Below are positions 19,245 through 27,666 of a stretch of DNA of 64,000 bases, in pieces. The translations under genes and the position numbers were made by a program. The DNA lies in the NCBI GenBank assembly GCA_008012315.1, contig SSEL01000003.1, positions 62,001-126,000 on the forward strand, written 5' to 3'. The notes below the pieces were generated by a model, which was not told the DNA's origin, searched no databases, and saw only the letters and a program-made list of their open reading frames with translations. The stretch comes from Rhodospirillaceae bacterium. GTDB taxonomy: Bacteria > Pseudomonadota > Alphaproteobacteria > Dongiales > Dongiaceae. Within the stretch, counting starts at the first letter, position 1; every line of letters begins with the position of its first letter.

Positions 19245-19488
19245 ACCAGGTGCCTTTATTGCCTTTTTGTTACCAGCGAGCGGCCAACGCTCCTGAACCA
19301 GTTACGGTATGTGGAGAGCGTTAAGAACCTCTAAAGGATTCGCCCACATCGTGAACCAACATATTATAGTTAACAGGTTTTTGCCGATAAGTTTATCGAA
19401 GACATGCATACAGGAGGGTGGTTTCACCCTTGTTCCGCACCTAAATATGCCTCAGTCTATGCACGTTGTCGGCGAGAAGGACGACAAC

Positions 19489-19510
19489 CAGCCGGCAGAG
19501 CTGCCGGCTG
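19489..19510. promoter_or_regulatory. 22-base palindrome just upstream of a small gene
   Basis: CAGCCGGCAG at 19489-19498 and CTGCCGGCTG at 19501-19510 form a 10-bp stem with only AG between them. It ends ten bases before the ATG at 19521, where a ribosome binding site would be. It could be an operator or an RNA hairpin limiting translation. Confidence 0.5.
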
Positions 19511-19520
19511 CTGAACCAAT

Positions 19521-20084
19521 ATGGTCGATGTGATCATGGTCGATGTGATCAAACCTGTTGCGACGTATCGCGACCTGTCGGTAACCGCCGCTGCCGAAGC
19601 ACAGTCACGGCGCAGCCGTCAGCGCGCCTTGCTGCAGGAGGATGGCCCTGCCCGCTTGCCGGCGCCGGTCGAGCAGCCGGCCGCAAGCGATCAGGAAAAG
19701 CCGAGCTATCAAGCCGTCCAGGATGCGATCGACAAGGCGCGGGAGCGGGCCGCCCAGCAGGCGCCGCAATTTCTCGACACCGAGGATAGCAGCCATCAGG
19801 CCGGCAAATCCGCCATGGCGCAACGTACCGCCAAGCAGGTCGATGCGCGGGACAATGATGCGGCCGAGAACGAAGGCGAGGAGCCGCCGGAGGGTTTCGG
19901 TCTGGCCGAAGACGAGAGCCTGCGCGCGCCCTATGCCGCCCAGGTCCTCGCCCAGGAATATCTCAGCGCGGGCCTGCATATTCCGCCGCTGCAGCCGGCC
20001 GATGAAGCCTATCGCCGGGCTGGCGCCGAGCCGCCGCTCGTCACCGAAGATGCTTCCGCCAGCGTGATGAGCCTGGCGATCTGA
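19521..20084 (+). CDS. Hypothetical protein (187 aa)
   Basis: Family not recognised. The protein is hydrophilic, Ala/Glu/Gln-rich, with no signal peptide or membrane segment. The C-terminal part (APYAAQVLAQEYLSAGLHIP) looks like the most ordered piece. The first fifteen bases, ATGGTCGATGTGATC, are exactly duplicated, so ATGs at 19521 and 19536 both begin the same five codons; either could start translation. No clear ribosome binding site is seen, because the upstream palindrome occupies that place. The opposite strand is open too, but reads as a shadow. It stands alone between two minus-strand genes. Confidence 0.6.
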   Translation: MVDVIMVDVIKPVATYRDLSVTAAAEAQSRRSRQRALLQEDGPARLPAPVEQPAASDQEKPSYQAVQDAIDKARERAAQQAPQFLDTEDSSHQAGKSAMAQRTAKQVDARDNDAAENEGEEPPEGFGLAEDESLRAPYAAQVLAQEYLSAGLHIPPLQPADEAYRRAGAEPPLVTEDASASVMSLAI

Positions 20085-20154
20085 TCGCCACATATCTCAT
20101 GAACCGGTCCGGCCGGCAGCGATACGGCACGTCCTCAGCAATGATCGAAATGCG

Positions 20155-22200
20155 CTAGCGGCTGCCACTGGGTGCCGTGGTATCCGGCCGGAAGCCGAGG
20201 GGCGCATCTGCATCAGATGCCGGCATGCCGATATGAGCGATTCCGTCATCGATGGCCGGTGCGGCGGGACGATCCTGATCGGAATCGACGGATCCGCCGG
20301 CGATGGCGCCGCCGCCCAGCAAGTTGAGCGCATAACGGCTGCCCACCAGTATGTCGCGCGAGATTGTCATGACATCGTCCAGCCAGGCGGTGAGGCGCGC
20401 GCAATCCGGCGCCGGATTATCCTCGCCTTCGCGGCAGAGATGATTGTCGCTGTCGTCGCCATATGCCAGCATGACGCCCGGCAACGGCCGTATTTGGGCA
20501 TCCGCCGGCGGGACGGCCAGGTCGAACATGGTGGGACCGTTCTCGCCGATCAGATCCATCACCAGACGTGGCAGGCGATACATCGGCAAGTGGCCGAGGC
20601 GCAGCGGCCCGTTATGGCCATCGATCACGATCAGCGGCGGCGTCGAGGAGAAGGCGTAATCCGCCGCGGTGAACTCGCCGAAAGTCGGCTTCAACCGGCC
20701 CGATTCCACATAACCGCCGAAACGCGGCCCCAAGGACGGCAAATGGTCGCCGAACACGACGATGACGGAATCCGGATCGGTACGCCGGAGGCGCTCGATC
20801 TCGTCATAGATGTCGCGCGATTTGTAATAAACGGCATTGGCATAGTTCACGACATCCGGCCAGGCGCTGTCCGAGGTGATGACGGGCGGGCGCTGGGCGC
20901 TGGGCGGATAAGGCCAATGGCCGAAGATCGAGACGATGTAGTCGAAGACCGGACGCTGGTCGCCGGCCGAGATCGCCGTTTCCGTCAGCTTGGCCGCGAC
21001 CTGGGCATGCAAGGACCGGTCCGACAGGAACTCGTTGCCGGCGAGATCGTCCATCGCGAAATCCTTGCCGGCCCAGAAGGTTTCAAAGCCGAGCAGCTTG
21101 AAGGCGACCTGACGGTTCCAGAAAGCGGGGATATTCGGATGTGAGGCAACGGTGCGATAGCCGGCCCGGTCCAACAGGTTGGGCAGGCAGGGCATCGAAT
21201 TCTTCAGGCCGTATTCGAATTTGACCGAGCCTTCGTTCAGCGGCAAACCGCACAGAACCTCAAATTCGGCATTGGCGGTCTGCCCGCCGAAAGCCGGGCT
21301 GAGGCTGCGGGAGAATCCGGTCTGGCGCCAGAGTTCGACAAAGCGCGGATCGAGCGGCGGCTGGTTGAAATGCGCCCCGGCCAGCGGGCTGGGGTCCCAG
21401 AAACTTTCTTCGAGAATGATGTGGATATTGCGCTTCCGGCGATAGGAGGTATCGACCGAGCCGTCCGCACCCAAAGGCGCCGGCGAATAAATATCGGCGA
21501 GATTGACCCGTGCACCGATCGCCGATTGACGCCGCGCCACCGCCTCGCGGACATCGGCCTCGCTCGGCGCCGGCCGGCGTTCCGCCACGGCGCGGACGCC
21601 CTCCTGCACGAAATTCAGCGTGCCGCCGCGATGGATGTAATTTTCCCGCTGGTCCCAGGGGAAATTGTTGAAGGCCTGGTCCAGGCCATGTTCCAGCCAT
21701 TGGGTCGCCGGATGGGCCGCGGAAACCGATGCACCGGCCGGCACCACCAGGAGTAAACCCCAGGCCGCCTTGGTCATCCGTCCCTTCAGCCGCAGATTGA
21801 ACAGGAACAGGCTGGCGATCAGCGCCAGCGGCAAAGCCACGGCCAGCCAGCCCAGCGGTCCCAGGATGCGCACCAGCGCATTCACATTATGGATATCCTC
21901 CGGCATGATCGGCCGGCCCAGCATCGATGTCTTGACTGCGCTGCCGATATAGAGCACCCCGACCAGAAGGGTCTGCAGCAGGAGAAAGGCCCAGACGCGG
22001 CGGGAGACGGCGAAGACCAGCAGGGCCAGCGCCAGATGCAGGGCGAAATCGGCGGGAACGCGGCTTGGCTTGATATAGATGCCGAAGCACAGGGCCGGAA
22101 TCCAGTAGCCCAGCGAATACAGCACGATGGTCGAAACAACGGGGACAAGCCAGCGGTGGCGGGTCGCCCGAATCCCGCGCAGGCGGGAGAAGAAGGTCAT
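20155..22200 (-). CDS. LTA synthase-like sulfatase (membrane phosphoglycerol transferase family)
   Basis: Membrane enzyme of the alkaline-phosphatase fold, 681 residues. Four or five N-terminal helices span about residues 15-165 (VVSTIVLYSLGYWIPALCFG and so on). A periplasmic sulfatase domain follows, with the ILEESFWD metal site, the PAFGGQTANAEFEVL nucleophile loop (catalytic Thr), SHPNIPAFWNR, SIFGHWPY and VVFGDHLPSLG. Relatives transfer glycerol phosphate or phosphoethanolamine to lipids or glycans, so envelope or periplasmic glucan decoration is likely; the actual donor and acceptor are not shown. The C-terminal 60 residues are probably disordered. It is monocistronic, with AT-rich sequence upstream. 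Confidence 0.88.
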   Translation of the reverse strand: MTFFSRLRGIRATRHRWLVPVVSTIVLYSLGYWIPALCFGIYIKPSRVPADFALHLALALLVFAVSRRVWAFLLLQTLLVGVLYIGSAVKTSMLGRPIMPEDIHNVNALVRILGPLGWLAVALPLALIASLFLFNLRLKGRMTKAAWGLLLVVPAGASVSAAHPATQWLEHGLDQAFNNFPWDQRENYIHRGGTLNFVQEGVRAVAERRPAPSEADVREAVARRQSAIGARVNLADIYSPAPLGADGSVDTSYRRKRNIHIILEESFWDPSPLAGAHFNQPPLDPRFVELWRQTGFSRSLSPAFGGQTANAEFEVLCGLPLNEGSVKFEYGLKNSMPCLPNLLDRAGYRTVASHPNIPAFWNRQVAFKLLGFETFWAGKDFAMDDLAGNEFLSDRSLHAQVAAKLTETAISAGDQRPVFDYIVSIFGHWPYPPSAQRPPVITSDSAWPDVVNYANAVYYKSRDIYDEIERLRRTDPDSVIVVFGDHLPSLGPRFGGYVESGRLKPTFGEFTAADYAFSSTPPLIVIDGHNGPLRLGHLPMYRLPRLVMDLIGENGPTMFDLAVPPADAQIRPLPGVMLAYGDDSDNHLCREGEDNPAPDCARLTAWLDDVMTISRDILVGSRYALNLLGGGAIAGGSVDSDQDRPAAPAIDDGIAHIGMPASDADAPLGFRPDTTAPSGSR

Positions 22201-22372
22201 CGTAACGGCCCGTTCCAGCTAACGGCGGCAAGTGCCAGATTGCATCAAAATGTCCTCAAATTATGATTGAGTTGTCATTCTGCTGCAATATCTGATGCAT
22301 TCAAAAAGGCGCGAGCGGAATGCATCCGCTGCATGAGCGGCGGCATGAATACGCGAAATAAGGGTATTCGGA

Positions 22373-23365
22373 TCAGTCGAGACTGGCGAGATCGGCGTTT
22401 CCGCCGCAGATGACGACGCCGATCCGTTCACCGATCCGGGGCTGGTAGGCGCCGGAAATCAACGCCGCCAACGCCGTGGCGCCGCCGGCCTCGACCGCCA
22501 ATCGCAGGTCCCGCCATAAGAGCCGCTGGGTGGCGCGGATCGCCTCATCCTCGACCAGGACGGAACGGTCAATCGACCGTTGGGCGATCTCGAACATCAG
22601 ATTGCCGACCCGCTTGGCGCCTAGCGAATCGGCGGCGATACCGCCAACCTGGACATCGACCGGTGCGCCGGCCGAGAGGGCGGCGTGCAAGGTAGGGCAG
22701 GCCACGGGTTCGACGCCGACAATCCGCGTCCGGCCCGAAGCCCGGATGCCTTGCCCGGCATCTGCATACCAAGCGGCGATGCCACCGATCAGGCCACCGC
22801 CACCGACGGCAACCAGCACAGTATCGAGATCGGCGATCTGGGCTTCGAATTCCCGCGCCAGCGTGCCCTGCCCGGCCAGCACCGCAATCTCGTCATAGGC
22901 ATGCACCGAGAGGGCGCCGGTTTCACTTTGCCGTGCCTGGGCGGCCGCCAGGGCCTCGGCATAGGTCGCGCCGGTTTGGCTGATTTCCGCGCCGAAATCC
23001 CGCAGGCGCTGAACCTTGGCCGGGCTGGCGATCTCGGGCACGAAAATTTCCGCATGAACCCCCAAAGACTGGGCGGCATAGGCAACGGCAGCGCCATGAT
23101 TGCCGCCCGAGGCGGCGATCACGCCGGCGGCGGGAATCCCGCCCGGTCTTTCGCCTGCGCTGAGCAGCGCATTGAAAGCGCCGCGCGACTTGAAGGAACC
23201 GGCATGCTGCAGCGATTCAAGCTTGAGGACCAGGGCGACCGGCAGGCCGAAGGCGCCGGCCTCCAAGGGCATGACGGGCGTGCGTCGCACATAGCCGCCG
23301 ATACGATGGGCCGCCGCCTCGATATCGGCGCGAGCGATCGCGGCAGTTCGGGGATGGGCGGTCAT
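22373..23365 (-). CDS. Threonine/serine dehydratase-like PLP enzyme
   Basis: Fold-type II PLP enzyme, 330 residues, expected to deaminate L-threonine or L-serine to a 2-oxo acid. The PLP lysine is in HAGSFKSRGAF, the substrate loop is ASGGNHGAAVAYAA and the phosphate-binding loop is VGGGGLIGG; the end reads VICGGNADL. There is no C-terminal ACT domain, so it resembles the catabolic, unregulated enzymes rather than IlvA. Racemase activity on the same scaffold is possible. The ATG at 23365 is used because earlier in-frame codons add a Pro-rich tail overlapping the upstream gene. It lies 19 bases behind the Lrp gene on the same strand, making a two-gene operon. Confidence 0.9.
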   Translation of the reverse strand: MTAHPRTAAIARADIEAAAHRIGGYVRRTPVMPLEAGAFGLPVALVLKLESLQHAGSFKSRGAFNALLSAGERPGGIPAAGVIAASGGNHGAAVAYAAQSLGVHAEIFVPEIASPAKVQRLRDFGAEISQTGATYAEALAAAQARQSETGALSVHAYDEIAVLAGQGTLAREFEAQIADLDTVLVAVGGGGLIGGIAAWYADAGQGIRASGRTRIVGVEPVACPTLHAALSAGAPVDVQVGGIAADSLGAKRVGNLMFEIAQRSIDRSVLVEDEAIRATQRLLWRDLRLAVEAGGATALAALISGAYQPRIGERIGVVICGGNADLASLD

Positions 23366-23384
23366 GCGGGGCCGTGGCTGCGGA

Positions 23385-23828
23385 TCATTTCCGCTCGAAC
23401 ATGGTGGAAAGAAGGATGGCGGAGGTGGTGCGGGCAATACCGGGCAATTTACCGATTTTGGTCAGGACCTCGTCGAGATGTGCCGAGGTGCTGGCGGTAA
23501 TCATCGCAATGGCATCATAGATGCCGCTGGCGGTGTAGCAAGCCGCAACTTCCGGCACGCCTTTCAAGGCGGCCATGGCGCGGTCCTGGAATTTCGGATC
23601 GAGGGTCAGGAGCACATGGGCGGTGACGCCCGGGCGCTCGGTTTCGCTGCCGATGATGACGGTATAGCCGCTGATGACGCCGTCCCGTTCCAGGCGCTTC
23701 AAGCGTTCCTGAACCGCGCTGCGTGACAGGCCGAGCTGCCGCCCCAGAGCCGCGGTCGGCAGGCGCGCATTGGCCCGCAGGAGCGCCAGGAGCCGCTGAT
23801 CGGTGTCATCCAAGCTGCGTTTCGCCAT
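23385..23828 (-). CDS. Lrp/AsnC family transcriptional regulator
   Basis: Leucine-responsive-type regulator of 147 residues. The winged helix-turn-helix is N-terminal (LDDTDQRLLALLRANARLPT, then LGLSRSAVQERLKRLERDGV) and the RAM/ACT ligand-binding domain is C-terminal (VPEVAACYTASGIYDAIAMI). The start is the ATG at 23828; a longer frame exists but adds no conserved sequence. It is immediately upstream of the dehydratase gene and divergent from the saccharopine dehydrogenase-like gene, so an amino acid used by these enzymes is the likely effector (inference). Confidence 0.93.
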   Translation of the reverse strand: MAKRSLDDTDQRLLALLRANARLPTAALGRQLGLSRSAVQERLKRLERDGVISGYTVIIGSETERPGVTAHVLLTLDPKFQDRAMAALKGVPEVAACYTASGIYDAIAMITASTSAHLDEVLTKIGKLPGIARTTSAILLSTMFERK

Positions 23829-24002
23829 CTGCCCTCGACCCCGCAATTCCGTTTCGTCATCCAATGCGCCCGCCGACACCGATCCATTGCGAGCGATCAG
23901 TCCAAGCGTCAGGCACAGACCGGCGATTCGTCGGCCTCGGCCCGGTTTTCCACCTTTCGCCGGGTTTAGGCAAGCCCGACCCCCAACTTATGATCGAGTC
24001 GT

Positions 24003-24018
24003 CACGTATAAACACGTA
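24003..24018. promoter_or_regulatory. CACGTA direct repeat in the Lrp/saccharopine dehydrogenase divergent region
   Basis: CACGTA occurs at 24003-24008 and 24013-24018, ten bases apart, in the AT-richer part of the 222-base divergent region. One-turn spacing suits a regulator half-site pair, for which the adjacent Lrp-type protein is a candidate. The evidence is only the repeat and its position. Confidence 0.25.
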
Positions 24019-24050
24019 GCGGAAAACAAAAAACAGGGGAAAACGAAAAA

Positions 24051-25124
24051 ATGAGTCGTAAAGTCCTGATTCTGGGTGCCGGGAAGATCGGCGGCGCCAT
24101 CGTCGACCTTCTACATGCGAGCGGCGATTACGAGATCACCCTGGCCGACACCGATGCCGGATTCCTGAAACAAGCCGGTGGCAAGAAAGCGAGAACCGAG
24201 AAGGTTGATGTCGCCAATGCCAAGGCCCTGGCAAGGCTGGCCAAGGGCCAGTCGGCGGTTTTGTCCGCCTTGCCCTTCTTCCTCAATCCCGGTGTCGCCG
24301 GCGTCTGCGCCGAGGTCGGGGCGCATTATTTCGACCTGACCGAGGATGTGGCGACCACCCGCGCGGTCCGCAGCGTCGCCAAGAAGGCATCGACCGCCTT
24401 CGCACCGCAATGCGGCCTGGCACCCGGCTTCATCTCCATCGTCGCCAATCATCTCGCCAAGGGTTTCGACACCTTGCGCGAAGTGCATATGCGGGTGGGG
24501 GCGCTGCCGGAATTTCCCGCCAACGGTCTTAAATACAATCTGACCTGGTCGACCGACGGGCTGATCAACGAATATTGCAATCCCTGCGAAGCGATCTATG
24601 AGGGCAAGCTGCTCGACGTGATGCCGTTGGAGGGCTTGGAGCATTTCTCCCTCGACGGCATCGATTACGAATGCTTCAACACCTCGGGCGGCCTCGGCAC
24701 GCTCTGCGAATCGCTGAACGGCAAGGTGCAGAGCCTCAATTACAAGACCGTCCGCTATCCCGGCCACCGCGACATCATGAAATTGCTGCTGGAGGATCTG
24801 CGGCTGCGCGACCGGCGCGACCTGCTGAAGGACATCATGGAAAAATCGGTGCCGATCACCCATCAGGATGTGGTGCTGATCTTCGTCACCGTCACCGGCA
24901 CCAAAGATGGCCGCCTGACGCAAGAGACCTATGCCAAGAAGATCTATGCCCGGGAGATCGACGGCAAATTGATGAGCGCGATCCAGATCACCACCGCCGC
25001 CGGCATCTGCGCCATGCTGGACCTGCAAAGTGACGGCAAATTGCCGAAGAAGGGCTTCATCCGCCAGGAAATGTGCGATCTCGACGCGTTCCTCGCCAAT
25101 CGCTTCGGCAAATATTACGCCTGA
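24051..25124 (+). CDS. Saccharopine dehydrogenase family protein
   Basis: NAD(P)-dependent oxidoreductase, 357 residues, of the saccharopine dehydrogenase C-terminal-type family, which acts in lysine metabolism (lysine 6-dehydrogenase or saccharopine to glutamate plus aminoadipate semialdehyde). The Rossmann fold starts at once (VLILGAGKIGGAIVDLL). QCGLAPGFISIVANHL and NTSGGLGTLCESLNG are typical family segments. An AGGGGAAAAC ribosome site precedes the ATG at 24051. It is divergent from the Lrp gene. With a class I LysRS and a LysE-type exporter within 6 kb, a lysine-linked role is attractive, but substrate choice cannot be read from sequence. Confidence 0.88.
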   Translation: MSRKVLILGAGKIGGAIVDLLHASGDYEITLADTDAGFLKQAGGKKARTEKVDVANAKALARLAKGQSAVLSALPFFLNPGVAGVCAEVGAHYFDLTEDVATTRAVRSVAKKASTAFAPQCGLAPGFISIVANHLAKGFDTLREVHMRVGALPEFPANGLKYNLTWSTDGLINEYCNPCEAIYEGKLLDVMPLEGLEHFSLDGIDYECFNTSGGLGTLCESLNGKVQSLNYKTVRYPGHRDIMKLLLEDLRLRDRRDLLKDIMEKSVPITHQDVVLIFVTVTGTKDGRLTQETYAKKIYAREIDGKLMSAIQITTAAGICAMLDLQSDGKLPKKGFIRQEMCDLDAFLANRFGKYYA

Positions 25125-25168
25125 CCGGCAAGAATCGGACAGCATGACGCGCCGCCGGGTGATGCGAC

Positions 25169-26275
25169 TCATTCCGGCGGCGCCTGGACATTCTGCGTCG
25201 AAGCCTCGTCATAGATGTCGCTCAACATTTCATAGCAGAGCCGCAGATTGCCGCCGGCAGCATCGACCACGGCCGGCGCGTCATCCACGGATGTGCTTGT
25301 TATCGGACCGCAGGATTCCAGCGCGACGCCGAGCGGATCCGGCAGCTTGACGGTTTCGCTTACATGCCGGACCAAGCCATCGAAGAAACCGGCGCTGCGA
25401 ATCCAATCGGCGATTTCCCGCATCGTCGGATCGGTGCTGGCGCGATATTGCAGCGTGACCGGATAAACTTCCGCCGCCGTCGATATGTCCGCAGATTGCA
25501 GCGATGCCAGCGAGGCAATGGCAATATGTGCTTTGGCGAGCGCGCGAGCCCAGCGTTGACGCAGATCCGCATAGCCTGCCGCGCAATCGGCGGCCTGCGC
25601 CGCTGGTAGCAGGCCTTCATCCACCACGCGCCGCCATGTTGTCGGATCGCTGCCATAGATCACGCAGGCGATGGTCGCCATCTGGGCCGGATTGAGGCTG
25701 CCGGTTGCCCAGGCCGTGCCCGTATCGGCTTCCGCATTCGCATCCGCGTCGTCTGCATCGGCATCCTTGCCGTCCGATGCCGCCTGCTGCGCCGCCGCCT
25801 GGTCTTCCTGCATGGCCAGGTGCCATGAATTGAACCAACCCAGAACCGAGTCCATCAGGGCGATGCCGTTATATTGATCGCCTTGCGCACCGACCAGCAG
25901 CAGCGCCGCCAATTGATCGCGTGCCGTCGCCGCCTCGCCGCGATAGGGTAGATCGAAATGCTGTATCAACAAATCGGCGATATCGCGGTAGAAAACGAAG
26001 CCGGCCTTGCCGAGAAAATAAGCCCAGACAGGATCGTCATTCGGTCCGGCTTCCGGATCGTCATCGGCATCGCCGGCATCTCCCGCCGGTGGTGGCTGCA
26101 AGCTCGGTGTCAGCAAGTCGGGCGAGGCATCGTTCTGCGGGACCTGATCCTGCGCAATCTGTACCGGCACTGTCGCATCCTGATCTTGCGCCAGGCCAGG
26201 CTCCGCCACGGCAAAAAAGGCTGGTGCGAGAAAAAACCGCATGGCGAGCTTCGCCATCCGTGGACGCCACCGCAT
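25169..26275 (-). CDS. Secreted DUF4344 metallopeptidase homologue with lost zinc motif
   Basis: The protein carries an N-terminal signal peptide (AMRFFLAPAFFAVAEPGLAQ) and a Pro/Asp-rich linker, then a domain that resembles DUF4344 putative metallopeptidases: FVFYRDIADLLIQHFDLP, ARDQLAALLL, and MATIACVIYGSDP. In active relatives, as I recall them, the first segment reads like FVLYHELGHALIDELDLP; here the HExxH is RDIAD, so zinc binding and proteolysis should be lost. The insert AASDGKDADADDADANAEAD is acidic and low-complexity. It is probably a periplasmic binding or regulatory pseudo-enzyme. The start could be 26275, 26257 or 26311; none has a good ribosome site. The gene converges with the saccharopine dehydrogenase-like gene. 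Confidence 0.75.
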   Translation of the reverse strand: MRWRPRMAKLAMRFFLAPAFFAVAEPGLAQDQDATVPVQIAQDQVPQNDASPDLLTPSLQPPPAGDAGDADDDPEAGPNDDPVWAYFLGKAGFVFYRDIADLLIQHFDLPYRGEAATARDQLAALLLVGAQGDQYNGIALMDSVLGWFNSWHLAMQEDQAAAQQAASDGKDADADDADANAEADTGTAWATGSLNPAQMATIACVIYGSDPTTWRRVVDEGLLPAAQAADCAAGYADLRQRWARALAKAHIAIASLASLQSADISTAAEVYPVTLQYRASTDPTMREIADWIRSAGFFDGLVRHVSETVKLPDPLGVALESCGPITSTSVDDAPAVVDAAGGNLRLCYEMLSDIYDEASTQNVQAPPE

Positions 26276-26418
26276 CAGAACATCGCGTATCAAGCCGGGC
26301 CCCCGCCTCACAATAGGATTTGCTGCAGATTAACCGCTGGCCGGCAAATGTGCTACATCAGGTGCGGCAAGAATGAGATCGCAAGAGATAAGACAGGACC
26401 TTCGCGGATAACGGCTTC

Positions 26419-27486
26419 ATGATGACCTCCGGCTTACAGGAACAACCCAGGATCGGGACCGGACGCCTGCGCCAAACGGCATGCGTGTCATGGCGGATCG
26501 TCCTTTGCCTTGCCTGGTTCGCGGCCCTCGCCGGATGGATCGACCAGCAGCAGGGCAAGACGATGGACCTGCCCATGATCCCCCGGGCCGTCATCGCCAT
26601 CTTCCCCCATCTCGCCTTGCAGCTTTGCCTGATCGGCGTTGTCCTCACCGCGCTGGCGCTGTTGCAACGATCATGGCGCGGCTTCCTCATCGCCGGCCTG
26701 CTGGCCCTGTGGCAGGGCTGGATCGTCTGGCCGCCGGCCTCGACCGCCGGCAGCGCGATCGCCGCCGAAGCGCCGCTCACCAGCGCATCGACATTGAAAG
26801 TCGTGTCGCTGAATACCTGGTACCGCAATGACCGATACGACAATCTTGTCCAGTATCTGCGCGGCAGCGGAGCCGATGTGATCGGCCTGGTCGAGGTGAC
26901 ACCCGGCCTGAAGGCGGCGCTGGCCTCGTTGCGCGATCTCTATCCCTATCAGGCCGATTGCGTGGGCAGCGTGCGGAAATGCGAGGAGATGCTGCTCTCG
27001 CGCCTGCCCTTGCGTGATGTGGCCGCGCAGCGCGTCGAAGATATGCGCCCCATCGTGGTCAGCGCCCGTCTCGACCTGCCGGGCGGGCCGGTCACCGTCG
27101 CCGTAACCCACTTAAGTTCCTCGCTGAACGGCCTGATGGAAATCAGGTATGCCGAGGGCGATATCGCCCAGGAGGGCCAGGTAGCGCGGCTGGACAAATA
27201 TGTCGCCGGCCTGCCCGCCGATGCGATCCTGATGGGCGATTTCAATGCGGCACCCTGGAGCCGTATCCTGACCGAGATGCGGACGGCCGGCGGCTGGCGA
27301 TCCAATGCCGGGCTGGTGCCGAGCTGGCCGCGCTGGCTGCCGATGCCGCTCCGTATTCCGATCGACCACATCTTCGGCCGCGGCCGGGTCACCGTCACCC
27401 GGATGGAGGCCGGCCCGGCCTTGACCTCGGATCACCTGCCGGTTGTGGCGCAGATCGCCATTCGCCCGGAAAAAACGCTGCCTTGA
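26419..27486 (+). CDS. Membrane-anchored endonuclease/exonuclease/phosphatase (EEP) family protein
   Basis: 355 residues. About three hydrophobic segments lie in the first 110 residues (VSWRIVLCLAWFAALAGWI, LALQLCLIGVVLTALALL, GFLIAGLLALWQGWIVW). An EEP domain follows with every signature: VVSLNTWYRN, IGLVEV, VTHLSSS, LMGDFNAAPWS, IDHIF and TSDHLPVVA. The Asn, Glu, Asp, Asn and His catalytic positions are all present, so a metal-dependent phosphodiesterase with its active domain outside the inner membrane is likely. Relatives act on DNA, phospholipid head groups or inositol phosphates; the substrate here is unknown. ATGATG at 26419 gives two equivalent starts. It is divergent from the DUF4344 gene. 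Confidence 0.9.
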   Translation: MMTSGLQEQPRIGTGRLRQTACVSWRIVLCLAWFAALAGWIDQQQGKTMDLPMIPRAVIAIFPHLALQLCLIGVVLTALALLQRSWRGFLIAGLLALWQGWIVWPPASTAGSAIAAEAPLTSASTLKVVSLNTWYRNDRYDNLVQYLRGSGADVIGLVEVTPGLKAALASLRDLYPYQADCVGSVRKCEEMLLSRLPLRDVAAQRVEDMRPIVVSARLDLPGGPVTVAVTHLSSSLNGLMEIRYAEGDIAQEGQVARLDKYVAGLPADAILMGDFNAAPWSRILTEMRTAGGWRSNAGLVPSWPRWLPMPLRIPIDHIFGRGRVTVTRMEAGPALTSDHLPVVAQIAIRPEKTLP

Positions 27487-27569
27487 GGCCTTTTGGCCGG
27501 CTCCGCGGCGACTGCGCCCTTGCCCGCAACCATCGCGCTCAACTTTATGAATAGAGGCGGATTCAGGTC

Positions 27570-27610
27570 ACAAGCGTCATCGCTTCAGCGATTGCACTTG
27601 TGGCCATCCG
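27570..27610 (+). promoter_or_regulatory. Nested hairpin in the leader region upstream of lysK
   Basis: Around 27567-27606 the sequence CACAAG...CTTGTG encloses a second stem, ATCGCT-TC-AGCGAT. It lies about 60 bases before the lysK start codon. It could be a structured 5' leader or the terminator remnant of the EEP gene. No T-box features are recognised. Confidence 0.3.
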
Positions 27611-27666
27611 GCTCTAGTCTCCGCCGGTTCTTTACCCTTTAAACGCTTACCCGAAACCGGAGATCG

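Noticed and set aside
14358-19334. Long plus-strand frames (14358-15371 and 16656-19334)
   Set aside because: They are antisense to the helicase and the PAS-GGDEF-EAL gene and show shadow composition without family motifs.
20233-21144. Plus-strand frame opposite the sulfatase gene
   Set aside because: Shadow; the sulfatase motifs are on the minus strand.
27487-27666. T-box or lysine riboswitch ahead of lysK
   Set aside because: The hairpins do not show T-box or lysine-riboswitch conserved elements; only generic pairing is seen.
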